Shown piece by piece: positions 1 to 7,277 of a DNA stretch of 64,000 nucleotides. Within the stretch, counting starts at the first letter, position 1. Each line of letters opens with the position of its first letter. The stretch is from [Mycobacterium] zoologicum (lineage in GTDB: Bacteria > Actinomycetota > Actinomycetes > Mycobacteriales > Mycobacteriaceae): positions 592,819 to 656,818 of the forward strand of contig NZ_CP083985.1 in NCBI RefSeq assembly GCF_020172665.1. The letters run 5' to 3'. The position numbers and the translations under genes are program-made. The notes under the pieces are model-generated. The model was not told the origin of the DNA and searched no databases. It saw nothing but the letters and a program-made list of their open reading frames with translations.

Positions 1-1062
1 GCCGATCTCCGAGGCCCACGAGTCGGCGATGCCGGCCGCGACCCCGCCGATGGACACCGCGTACCAGAGCGGGTCACCGGTGAAGGCGTAACCGATCACC
101 GGCACCAATACCGGAAGGCCGGCGTTCACCGCGACCTGACTCATGCTGCGCATGCCGTCGGACCGAACCGGCCGCCGATACCCGGTGAGCACACTGGTCA
201 GCGAGAAGAACAACGCGGCCGGGATGGTCCACCCCCACCCGCCGAGGCCGACGGCGACACCGGCGATCAGGCCTCCGCATAGCGCACCCGGCAGATCAAG
301 CCAGCGCATCCGGAGCATGAACGGCACTATGGCGCAGCCGAATACGGCCGCGGCCAGCCAGCGCAATGCGTCGTCGGTGGACAGTTCCTGGGCGACATGC
401 AGCAGCAGCGCGACCCACGGCGTGATCAGCAGGTTGTCCGCCGCCGGCAGCACCAGCAACTCGACGGCTGCGGTGGTCAACGCGACGAAGATCGACACTG
501 TCACCGCCATGAACGAATTCAGTTCCAGCCACACGGTGCAGAACGTCCAGGACACCGCGAACGCGATCGCCACGAACGCCACCGAACCTTCAAGTGTGCG
601 CACCCCGCCGCCCGCGGTGACCTGGTGCCGCCCGAAGCGCTGACCGATCAGCGCCGCACCGGCGTCAGCCAGGCCCAGCACCACCACCCCGCCGGCGATG
701 GCGACCCGGTCCGGCCAGAACGCCAGCGTCGCGAGCAGCGCCCCACCGGCGAACGCCACCAATCCGTAGTCCCGCGAACGGGTTCCGTCGAACACTCCCG
801 GCACCGGAACCAGGCCGCGTTCCACGATGAACGCCAGCGCCAGTGTCGCCGCGGCGAGCACGCCGGCCACCACCGTGCCATTGGTCAGCTGGAAGGCGGC
901 CACCGCCGCGAACAGCCCGCACAGCGCGTGCGGAATCTTGCGGGTCACCAACGGCCCGGCGCCGCGGCGCGCCAGCATGCGACCGACCACGATCAGCACC
1001 AGCGCGATCAGCAGCGTTCCGCCGCCGGCAATGGCGAGGTCGCGAAGAACGGATTTGGTCAC
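1..1062 (-). CDS. Membrane fusion protein: SEC59/VTE5-type polyprenol/phytol kinase half joined to DUF92 (VTE6-like) half, partial
   Basis: A long open minus-strand frame begins at a GTG at 1062 and leaves the window at base 1, giving 354 visible residues. The protein is almost entirely hydrophobic. Residues 41-49 (RKIPHALCG), 132-144 (ADAGAALIGQRFG), 156-163 (TLEGSVAF) and 201-213 (E..P..NLLIT) match the motif order of the SEC59/DGK1/VTE5 CTP-dependent isoprenoid-alcohol kinases. From about 257 the sequence changes to the DUF92/TMEM19/VTE6 pattern, with SMSQVAVNAG at 306-315 and a GIADSWASEIG-type motif at 344-354. In plants VTE5 and VTE6 phosphorylate phytol and phytyl phosphate successively. 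Salvage of an isoprenoid alcohol is therefore an inference from the two halves. The start lies 6 bp after the CMD-family gene, so it is probably co-transcribed with ramB. No strong ribosome site is seen. Confidence 0.72.
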   Translation of the reverse strand, partial: MTKSVLRDLAIAGGGTLLIALVLIVVGRMLARRGAGPLVTRKIPHALCGLFAAVAAFQLTNGTVVAGVLAAATLALAFIVERGLVPVPGVFDGTRSRDYGLVAFAGGALLATLAFWPDRVAIAGGVVVLGLADAGAALIGQRFGRHQVTAGGGVRTLEGSVAFVAIAFAVSWTFCTVWLELNSFMAVTVSIFVALTTAAVELLVLPAADNLLITPWVALLLHVAQELSTDDALRWLAAAVFGCAIVPFMLRMRWLDLPGALCGGLIAGVAVGLGGWGWTIPAALFFSLTSVLTGYRRPVRSDGMRSMSQVAVNAGLPVLVPVIGYAFTGDPLWYAVSIGGVAAGIADSWASEIG

Positions 1063-1068
1063 GCAGCG

Positions 1069-1608
1069 CTACTCGTCGAAGTCCAGTGGGACCCGCAGCG
1101 CACTCAAGGTCGCGGCCAGCGCGTCGTATTGGGATGTCAGCATGACGAATTCGATCAGCCGGGGCCGATCCAGATGCTCGGCCAGCTGCGCCCAGGTGGC
1201 ATCCGAGAGGGTGCGGGTCTGCACGAGTTCGTCGATGCCGGTCAGCATGACGCGCTGGCGGTCGGTGAGCCCGGCCGCGCCGGGGCCTTCGAAGATGAGC
1301 TCCTGGGTGGCGTCGTCGATGCCGGCGGCGCGGGCCATCCGGCGATGGTGCTGCAGCTCGTACCGGCTGTCGCGCAGGTGGCCCACCCGCAAGATCACCA
1401 GTTCGGTGTCTTGGGTGGAGAGCTTGCCGCCGCGCATCAGCACACCGCCGAACGGCAGCCAGGACCACATCAGCCGCTTGTGCTGGCCCAGTGTGGTGAA
1501 CAGGTGCGCACGCGGCACACGCTGGCGGGCGGCGATGACTTTGCAGACCACCCAGTTGGCGATGCCGAGGTCGCGCAGGCCGGGGGCTTCGGGGATACGT
1601 TCTGTCAC
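1069..1608 (-). CDS. Carboxymuconolactone decarboxylase (CMD/AhpD-like) family protein, Rv0464c-like
   Basis: The 179-residue protein starts at a GTG (1608) inside the ramB stop region, giving a GTGA overlap that suggests translational coupling. The central segment (RVGHLRDSRYELQHHRRMARAAGI) has the helix and E..H arrangement of CMD-fold proteins. It lacks the CxxC of AhpD peroxidase reductases, so thiol peroxidase activity is unlikely. The position next to ramB matches Rv0464c of M. tuberculosis as I remember it. The substrate is unknown. Confidence 0.8.
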   Translation of the reverse strand: MTERIPEAPGLRDLGIANWVVCKVIAARQRVPRAHLFTTLGQHKRLMWSWLPFGGVLMRGGKLSTQDTELVILRVGHLRDSRYELQHHRRMARAAGIDDATQELIFEGPGAAGLTDRQRVMLTGIDELVQTRTLSDATWAQLAEHLDRPRLIEFVMLTSQYDALAATLSALRVPLDFDE

Positions 1609-3032
1609 TGCTGTTGCTTTACCAGATACGGCGACACCGTGCTGCGATGTTCGTTGAGATCCAGGTCGCGGCCCAGCGCCGGGAACGCCCGCTGCGGGCA
1701 GTTGTCGCGTTCGCAGACCCGGCAGCCCGCCCCGATCGGGGTGGCCGGGACGTCGTGCCCGGCCTGCAGGTCGAGCCCCTCGGAGTAGACCAGGCGGTGG
1801 GCGTGCCGCAGTTCGCAACCCAGCCCGATCGCGAACGTCTTGTCGGGCTGGCCCCAGCGCGACGCCCGGCGTTCCACGGTGCGCGCCACCCACAGGTATT
1901 TTCTGCCGTCGGGCATCTCGGCGATCTGCACTTCGATCTTGCCCGGGTTGCCGAACGTCTCGTAGACGTTCCACAACGGGCAGGTACCCCCGCTGGACGA
2001 GAAGTGAAAACCGGTGGCCGACTGTCGTTTTGACATGTTTCCGGCTCGGTCCACCCGGACGAAGGAGAACGGCACGCCGCGCATCGACGGCCGCTGCATG
2101 GTGGACAGCCGGTGCGCGATGGTCTCGTAGCTGACCCGGTAGAACGCCGACAGCCGCTCGATGTCGTAGCGGAACGTCTCGGCGCTGTCGTGGAACTGCC
2201 CGTAGGGCAACACGATCGCCGACGCGAAGTAGTTGGCCAGCCCCAGCCGGGCCAGCGTGCGGGAGTCCTTCGAGGTGAACTTGCCCTCTTCGACCAGGGC
2301 GGAGATCTGGTCGTCGAACTCCAGGTAGGCCAGCTCGGCGGCCATCTTGAACACCCGCTGTCCCCAGGTCAGGTGGTGACCCATGTCCAGGGTGCGGGTG
2401 GCCGCGTCGTAGCGGTGCAGCACCGTCTCGCCCAGGTCGATCCGGCGGTTGATCCGCACACCGTGCTTCTCGGTGAGCCGATTGGCCAACTCGACGGCCA
2501 GCTCGCCCTGATGCCGGCGCATCCGGGTGGCGAGTTCCTCTGCGGCGGTGTCTAATTCGTGCAGGTAGTTCTGCCGCTGATAGAAGTAATCCCGAACCTC
2601 CTCGTGCGGCATGGTGATGGCGCCGGTGCCGCTGCCGTCGGAGTAGCGTTCCTCGGTCGCCGCGGCCAGCTGCGCGGTGGTGATCCGGTAGCGACGGTGC
2701 AGGTTCACCATGGCCCGCGCCAATTTCGGGTGTGCGCTGACCAGTTCGGCCACCTCGGCCAATTCCACGTTGAGGTCCAGATCGCGATCCATGGCGACCT
2801 CGCGCAGTTCGGCGACCAGCCGGGTGTCGTCGTGGGAGGCGAAGAAGGTGGCGTCCACCCCGAACACCTCGGTGATGCGCAGCAGCACCGCCACCGTCAG
2901 CGGCCGGACGTCGTGTTCGATCTGGTTGAGGTAGCTCGGGGAGATGTCCAGCATCTGCGCCAGGGCCGCCTGGCTGAACCCGCGCTCACTGCGCAATTGA
3001 CGCACTCGGGAGCCGACATAGGTCTTGGCCAC
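1605..3032 (-). CDS. ramB: Transcriptional regulator RamB (regulator of acetate/glyoxylate genes)
   Basis: The 475-residue protein starts at GTG 3032 (VAKTYVGSRVRQLRSERG); this start gives the family length of about 474. Residues 1-65 form an XRE-type helix-turn-helix (FSQAALAQMLDISPSYLNQIE). An IrrE/ImmA-like DUF955 region and a C-terminal DUF2083 region follow, with clustered cysteines (CPLWN; CRVCERDNC) that could bind a metal or cluster. In Corynebacterium and Mycobacterium, RamB controls isocitrate lyase and other acetate genes. Here it is divergent from an acyl-ACP thioesterase and about 1.2 kb from isocitrate lyase. Candidate RamB boxes lie upstream of that gene and one in its own promoter. 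Confidence 0.93.
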   Translation of the reverse strand: MAKTYVGSRVRQLRSERGFSQAALAQMLDISPSYLNQIEHDVRPLTVAVLLRITEVFGVDATFFASHDDTRLVAELREVAMDRDLDLNVELAEVAELVSAHPKLARAMVNLHRRYRITTAQLAAATEERYSDGSGTGAITMPHEEVRDYFYQRQNYLHELDTAAEELATRMRRHQGELAVELANRLTEKHGVRINRRIDLGETVLHRYDAATRTLDMGHHLTWGQRVFKMAAELAYLEFDDQISALVEEGKFTSKDSRTLARLGLANYFASAIVLPYGQFHDSAETFRYDIERLSAFYRVSYETIAHRLSTMQRPSMRGVPFSFVRVDRAGNMSKRQSATGFHFSSSGGTCPLWNVYETFGNPGKIEVQIAEMPDGRKYLWVARTVERRASRWGQPDKTFAIGLGCELRHAHRLVYSEGLDLQAGHDVPATPIGAGCRVCERDNCPQRAFPALGRDLDLNEHRSTVSPYLVKQQQ

Positions 3033-3063
3033 CCAGCCGAGGCTACCCGCTGCGAAGGCGGTA

Positions 3064-3074
3064 TTCGCAGTGTT
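3064..3074 (-). promoter_or_regulatory. Possible RamB autoregulatory box in the ramB/thioesterase divergent promoter
   Basis: On the minus strand this reads AACACTGCGAA, matching 8 of 11 positions of the RamB consensus core AACTTTGCAAA. It lies in the 82-bp intergenic space between the divergent ramB (3032) and thioesterase (3115) starts. The match is weaker than the two upstream of isocitrate lyase, so this is tentative. Confidence 0.3.
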
Positions 3075-3114
3075 GGCATGGCATGATCGCTCAGGGAAAA
3101 CCAGGGGAGCGTCG

Positions 3115-3933
3115 ATGCAGCAGACAGATGAGCCGACCGGTCTGGCCAAGGTTTTGATGCCGGTGCCGGACCCGCACCCCGACGTGTTCGACCGGCAGTG
3201 GCCGCTGCGGGTCGCCGACATCGACCGCACCGGCCGGCTGCGCTTAGACGGCGCCGCCCGCTACAGCCAGGACATCGGCCAGGATCAGCTGCGCGAGGGC
3301 GGCTACCAGGACGTTCACCCGCTGTGGATCGTGCGCCGGACGATGATCGACCTGATCGCGCCGATCGAATTCCAGGACATGCTGCGGGTCCGACGCTGGT
3401 GTTCGGGAACGTCGAGTCGCTGGTGCGAGATGCGGGTGCGCATCGACGGGAAGCGCGGTGGCGGCTTGATCGAGGCCGAGTCGTTCTGGATCAACATCAA
3501 CCGGGAGACCCGGGGGCCATCGCTGCTCGTCGAGGATTTCCAGGCCGGGCTCAAGCGCACCACCAGCGTCGACCGGCTGCGCTGGAAGGCCTACCTGAAG
3601 GCCGGTGGCCGCGAAGACGCGGCGGAGATTCACCACTACCCGGTCCGCTTCACCGACATCGACCTGTTCGACCACATGAACAACTCGGTGTACTGGACCG
3701 TGGTCGAGGACTACCTGTCGAGTTACCCGGAACTGCTCAAGGCTCCGTTGCGGGTCACCTTGGAGCATGAGGCGCCGGTGGCGCTGGCGGACAAACTGGA
3801 GATCGCCTCGCACGTCCACCCGGCCGGATCGACAGATCAGTTCGGCCCCGAACTGGTCGATCGCACTGTTAGAACGCTCACATACCTGGTCGGCGACGAG
3901 GTCAAGGCGCTGGCCGCGATCTTCCCGCTGTAA
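3115..3933 (+). CDS. Acyl-ACP thioesterase-like double hotdog protein, Rv0466-like
   Basis: The 272-residue protein starts at ATG 3115, with GGGGAG 5-6 bases upstream. It has two hotdog halves. The N-terminal half carries the strand pattern around YSQDIGQDQLREGGYQDVHPLWIVRR, and the second carries FTDIDLFDHMNNSVYW, the acidic/Asn motif of FatA/FatB-type acyl-ACP thioesterases. It would hydrolyse acyl-ACP or acyl-CoA in the cytosol. It is divergent from ramB and upstream of isocitrate lyase, as Rv0466 is in M. tuberculosis. Confidence 0.85.
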   Translation: MQQTDEPTGLAKVLMPVPDPHPDVFDRQWPLRVADIDRTGRLRLDGAARYSQDIGQDQLREGGYQDVHPLWIVRRTMIDLIAPIEFQDMLRVRRWCSGTSSRWCEMRVRIDGKRGGGLIEAESFWININRETRGPSLLVEDFQAGLKRTTSVDRLRWKAYLKAGGREDAAEIHHYPVRFTDIDLFDHMNNSVYWTVVEDYLSSYPELLKAPLRVTLEHEAPVALADKLEIASHVHPAGSTDQFGPELVDRTVRTLTYLVGDEVKALAAIFPL

Positions 3934-3944
3934 CACGTTCTAGT

Positions 3945-3960
3945 CAGTACGGGCGTACTG
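3945..3960. promoter_or_regulatory. 16-bp inverted repeat between thioesterase and isocitrate lyase genes
   Basis: CAGTACGGGCGTACTG has perfectly complementary 7-bp arms around a GG centre. It begins 12 bases after the thioesterase stop and lies about 265 bp upstream of the isocitrate lyase start. It contains TACGGGC, which also occurs in the palindrome over the tetR promoter at 7210-7221. It could be a distal operator. It has no T tract, so it is not a typical terminator. Confidence 0.4.
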
Positions 3961-4046
3961 CTGAAAACGGCGCTGAGCTGTGCAGACTTGTTACCGATCG
4001 GTAGCTTAGCCGCCGGTTTCCATGACGGCCGCTCCGGCGTTTCTTC

Positions 4047-4092
4047 GCAACCTTTGCAATCCGTGTCGATGCAACTAGCGGAACTTGGCAAT
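4047..4092. promoter_or_regulatory. Two candidate RamB boxes upstream of isocitrate lyase
   Basis: GCAACCTTTGCAAT (4047-4060) and GGAACTTGGCAAT (4080-4092) both resemble the RamB consensus (A/G)(A/G)AACTTTGCAAA. They are about 33 bp apart, close to three helical turns, which would put two dimers on one face of the DNA. They lie 134-180 bp upstream of the isocitrate lyase start. RamB control of icl is documented in mycobacteria; these exact sites are inferred. Confidence 0.5.
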
Positions 4093-4225
4093 GGAAACGG
4101 CTGGACCTGGGCAGATGTGCTGTGCCAAGGTCGGCTTAACACACCAGTGAATCGATCGGGGTGTTAGCAAGTCCGGCAAGCTCCGGTGGTCCCCGGCCGA
4201 TCGATAACGCAAAAGGAGCGCATCC

Positions 4226-5512
4226 ATGTCGACCGTTGGCACGCCGAAGAGCGCAGAGCAGATCCAGCACGACTGGGACCACAACCCCCGGTGGAAGGGC
4301 GTCACCCGCACCTACACCCCGGCCGACGTCGTCGCGCTGCAGGGCCACGTCGTCGAGGAGAGCACGCTGGCTCGCCGCGGCGCCGAGGTGCTCTGGGAGC
4401 AGCTCCACAGCATGGACTACATCAACGCCCTGGGCGCGCTGACCGGCAACATGGCCGTCCAGCAGGTCCGGGCCGGCCTCAAGGCCATCTACCTGTCCGG
4501 GTGGCAGGTCGCCGGTGACGCCAACCTGTCCGGCCACACCTACCCCGACCAGAGCCTGTACCCGGCCAACTCGGTGCCGCAGGTGGTGCGCCGGATCAAC
4601 AACGCGCTGCTGCGCGCCGACGAGATCGCCAAGGTCGAGGGCGACACCTCGGTGGACAACTGGCTGGCTCCGATCGTCGCCGACGGTGAGGCCGGCTTCG
4701 GTGGTGCGCTCAACGTCTACGAGCTGCAGAAGGCGATGATCGCCGCGGGTGTCGCCGGCAGCCACTGGGAGGACCAGCTGGCCTCGGAGAAGAAGTGTGG
4801 CCACCTGGGCGGCAAGGTGCTGATCCCGACCCAGCAGCACATCCGCACTTTGACGTCTGCCCGGCTCGCTGCTGACGTGGCCGACGTCCCGACCGTGGTG
4901 ATCGCGCGCACCGACGCCGAGGCCGCGACCCTGATCACCTCCGACGTCGACGAGCGCGACCAGCCGTTCATCACCGGTGACCGGACCGCTGAGGGCTTCT
5001 ACCGGGTGAAGAACGGCCTGGAGCCGTGCATCGCCCGCGCCAAGGCCTACGCCCCCTACGCCGACCTGATCTGGATGGAGACCGGCACCCCGGACCTGGA
5101 GCTGGCGCGCAAGTTCGCCGAGGGCGTCAAGAGCGAGTTCCCCGACCAGATGCTGGCCTACAACTGCTCGCCGTCGTTCAACTGGAAGCAGCACCTGGAC
5201 GACGCGACCATCGCCAAGTTCCAGAACGAGCTGGGTGCCATGGGATTCAAGTTCCAGTTCATCACGCTGGCCGGCTTCCACGCCCTGAACTACTCGATGT
5301 TCGATCTGGCCCACGGCTACGCCCGCAAGCAGATGAGCGCCTACGTAGAGCTGCAGGAGCGCGAGTTCGCCGCCGAGGAGCGCGGCTACACCGCCACCAA
5401 GCACCAGCGCGAGGTCGGTGCCGGCTACTTCGACCGGATCGCCACCACCGTGGACCCGACCTCGTCGACCACCGCGCTGGCCGGTTCCACCGAAGAGGGC
5501 CAGTTCCACTAG
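4226..5512 (+). CDS. icl: Isocitrate lyase
   Basis: The 428-residue protein starts at ATG 4226, with AAAAGGAG shortly upstream. It matches M. tuberculosis ICL1 almost residue for residue and in length. The active-site signature KKCGHLGG places the catalytic cysteine at about 191. The enzyme cleaves isocitrate to glyoxylate and succinate in the glyoxylate shunt, and ICL1 also acts as methylisocitrate lyase in propionate metabolism. The neighbours (RamB boxes upstream, fadB2 downstream, acyl-ACP thioesterase before) fit growth on fatty acids. Confidence 0.98.
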   Translation: MSTVGTPKSAEQIQHDWDHNPRWKGVTRTYTPADVVALQGHVVEESTLARRGAEVLWEQLHSMDYINALGALTGNMAVQQVRAGLKAIYLSGWQVAGDANLSGHTYPDQSLYPANSVPQVVRRINNALLRADEIAKVEGDTSVDNWLAPIVADGEAGFGGALNVYELQKAMIAAGVAGSHWEDQLASEKKCGHLGGKVLIPTQQHIRTLTSARLAADVADVPTVVIARTDAEAATLITSDVDERDQPFITGDRTAEGFYRVKNGLEPCIARAKAYAPYADLIWMETGTPDLELARKFAEGVKSEFPDQMLAYNCSPSFNWKQHLDDATIAKFQNELGAMGFKFQFITLAGFHALNYSMFDLAHGYARKQMSAYVELQEREFAAEERGYTATKHQREVGAGYFDRIATTVDPTSSTTALAGSTEEGQFH

Positions 5513-5519
5513 GTCTCCG

Positions 5520-5585
5520 GCCGCGAGCGTGCACAGTTGTACGGTGTTTCCCACGTGGAGCCGGACAACTGTGCACGCTCGCGGC
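5520..5585. repeat. Perfect 21-bp-arm intergenic inverted repeat between icl and fadB2
   Basis: Arms 5520-5540 and 5565-5585 are exactly complementary over 21 bp around a 24-base loop. The arms contain GCGAGCGTGCACAGTTGT and its complement. It starts 8 bases after the icl stop and ends 16 bases before the fadB2 start. A related inverted repeat sharing GAGCGTGCA lies at 59780-59844. It lacks a T tract, so mRNA processing, attenuation or a REP-like element are all possible. Confidence 0.8.
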
Positions 5586-5601
5586 ATAGAAAGGGAGTGA
5601 C

Positions 5602-6456
5602 GTGTCGATCCAACGAGTAGGTGTGATCGGAGCCGGCCAGATGGGCGCGGGCATCGCTGAGGTGTCCGCCCGGGCCGGTGTCGACGTGAAGGTGTTCGAG
5701 ACCACCGACGCACTGGTCACCGCGGGCCGGGGCCGCATCGTCAAGTCGCTCGACCGTGGCGTGAGTGCCGGCAAGATCACCGAGCGCGAGCGCGACGACG
5801 CCGTCGGCAACCTGACCTTCACCACCGATCTGGCCGATCTGGCCGACCGGCAGCTGGTGATCGAGGCCGTCATCGAAGACGACACGGTCAAGTCCAAGAT
5901 CTTCGCCGAGCTGGACCGGGTGATCACCGACCCGGACGCAGTGCTGGCGTCGAACACGTCGTCCATCCCGATCATGAAGATCGCCGCCGCCACCAAGAAC
6001 CCGCAGCGGGTGCTGGGCCTGCACTTCTTCAACCCCGTCCCGGTGCTGCCGCTGGTCGAGCTGGTCAGCACGCTGGTCACCGACGACGCCGCCGCCGCGC
6101 GCACCGAGGAGTTCGCCAGTGCGGTGCTGGGCAAGCAGGTGGTGCGCTGTTCGGACCGCTCCGGCTTCGTGGTGAACGCCCTGCTGGTGCCCTACCTGCT
6201 CGCCGCGGTTCGCATGCTCGAGTCCGGATTCGCCACCGTCGCCGACATCGACAAGGCGATCGTCGCCGGTCTGTCGCACCCGATGGGACCGCTGCGGCTG
6301 TCCGACCTGGTCGGCCTGGACACCCTCAAGCTGATCGCGGACAAGATGTACGAAGAGTTCAAGGAGCCGCTCTACGCCGCGCCGCCACTGTTGCTGCGCA
6401 TGGTCGAGGCCGGTCAGCTCGGCAAGAAGTCCGGTCGGGGCTTCTACACGTACTGA
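5602..6456 (+). CDS. fadB2: 3-hydroxybutyryl-CoA dehydrogenase
   Basis: The 284-residue protein starts at GTG 5602 after AAAGGGA. The N-terminal Rossmann motif is GAGQMGAGIAE. The catalytic segment is HFFNPVPVLPLVE, and the C-terminal domain ends GKKSGRGFYTY, all as in HBDH/FadB2. It oxidises 3-hydroxyacyl-CoA with NAD(P) in the beta-oxidation direction. It follows icl as in M. tuberculosis Rv0467-Rv0468, with a strong hairpin between them. The Rv0469 and Rv0470c methyltransferase genes expected next are absent; the tetR gene follows after 3 bases. Confidence 0.95.
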   Translation: MSIQRVGVIGAGQMGAGIAEVSARAGVDVKVFETTDALVTAGRGRIVKSLDRGVSAGKITERERDDAVGNLTFTTDLADLADRQLVIEAVIEDDTVKSKIFAELDRVITDPDAVLASNTSSIPIMKIAAATKNPQRVLGLHFFNPVPVLPLVELVSTLVTDDAAAARTEEFASAVLGKQVVRCSDRSGFVVNALLVPYLLAAVRMLESGFATVADIDKAIVAGLSHPMGPLRLSDLVGLDTLKLIADKMYEEFKEPLYAAPPLLLRMVEAGQLGKKSGRGFYTY

Positions 6457-6459
6457 CCG

Positions 6460-7173
6460 CTACTGGGCGTCGCGCTCCCGTCGCCACGGCAATCTCGGCG
6501 ACGGGTGCGGCGCACTGTTGAACTGCTCGCGCGAACCGCCGACCTCGACGATGCCGTACAACGCGCTCCAGGCGAACATGGTCAGGTAGTCGATCAGCTC
6601 GTCGGCGGTCATCCGCGGGTTCAGTAGCCAGGAGTGGGTGGCTAGCTGCACTGCGCCGACGATCATGTAGGACCATGGCTCGGCGCCGCTGGTATCCATC
6701 CCGACCTGGTTCATCCGGATCCGCAGCATGACGGCGAGCATGCGCGCGATGATCCGCTCGGAGTCGGCGATCACCTTGCTCTTGGCCGCGGAGCTGTTGG
6801 CCATCACGAAGCGATACGGCTCGGGTTCGGACGCCACGGTGTCGACATAGACCCGGATGATCTCGCGGGTCAGGTCGAAACCGTCCAGATTCGACGACAG
6901 CGCCTTGGCCATGTTCGGGATCAGCGTGGCCTGCGTGAAGCGCATCATCACCGCGGTGGTCAGATCGTTTTTGTCGACGAAGTAGCGGTACAGCACCGTC
7001 TTGGACACGCCGATCTCACCGGCGATCTCATCCATGCTCACATACTGGCCGCGACGCCGGATCGCCTCGATGGTGCCGTCGATCAGATCATTGCGGCGCT
7101 CGACCTTGTGCTGGTGCCAGCGCCGCTTCCTACCGTCGGTTTTGGCGCCACCGGTCCTGAGCTGATCTGCCAC
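6460..7173 (-). CDS. TetR-family regulator, Rv0472c-like
   Basis: The 237-residue protein starts at GTG 7173 (VADQLRTGG), close to the family length of 234. The helix-turn-helix lies at about residues 35-65 (MDEIAGEIGVSKTVLYRYFVDKNDL), followed by a helical ligand-binding domain. A perfect 12-bp palindrome (7210-7221) overlaps its likely -10 region, which suggests autoregulation. It is divergent from the DUF445 gene. The ligand is unknown; placement among fatty-acid genes hints at an acyl-CoA or lipid. Confidence 0.88.
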   Translation of the reverse strand: MADQLRTGGAKTDGRKRRWHQHKVERRNDLIDGTIEAIRRRGQYVSMDEIAGEIGVSKTVLYRYFVDKNDLTTAVMMRFTQATLIPNMAKALSSNLDGFDLTREIIRVYVDTVASEPEPYRFVMANSSAAKSKVIADSERIIARMLAVMLRIRMNQVGMDTSGAEPWSYMIVGAVQLATHSWLLNPRMTADELIDYLTMFAWSALYGIVEVGGSREQFNSAPHPSPRLPWRRERDAQ

Positions 7174-7209
7174 TGTTATGGATTCCCATTCGCTAGACGC
7201 TATAGATAA

Positions 7210-7221
7210 TACGGGCCCGTA
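7210..7221. promoter_or_regulatory. Palindromic operator in the tetR / DUF445 divergent region
   Basis: TACGGGCCCGTA is a perfect 12-bp palindrome 37 bp upstream of the tetR start and 57 bp before the DUF445 gene. On the tetR strand it abuts TATTATC and TATAGCG, which resemble -10 elements. Placement and symmetry fit a TetR autoregulatory operator. TACGGGC also occurs in the inverted repeat at 3945-3960. Confidence 0.5.
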
Positions 7222-7277
7222 CAGCAAACTTTGTGAGCTGGTAACAGTTACCGGCGGCTGAGATAGCGGATGATGGT

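Noticed and set aside
397..1788. Long plus-strand frame of 463 codons rich in Arg, Gln and His
   Set aside because: It is the shadow of the minus-strand membrane protein, the CMD-family gene and the end of ramB; composition is typical of an antisense GC-rich frame.
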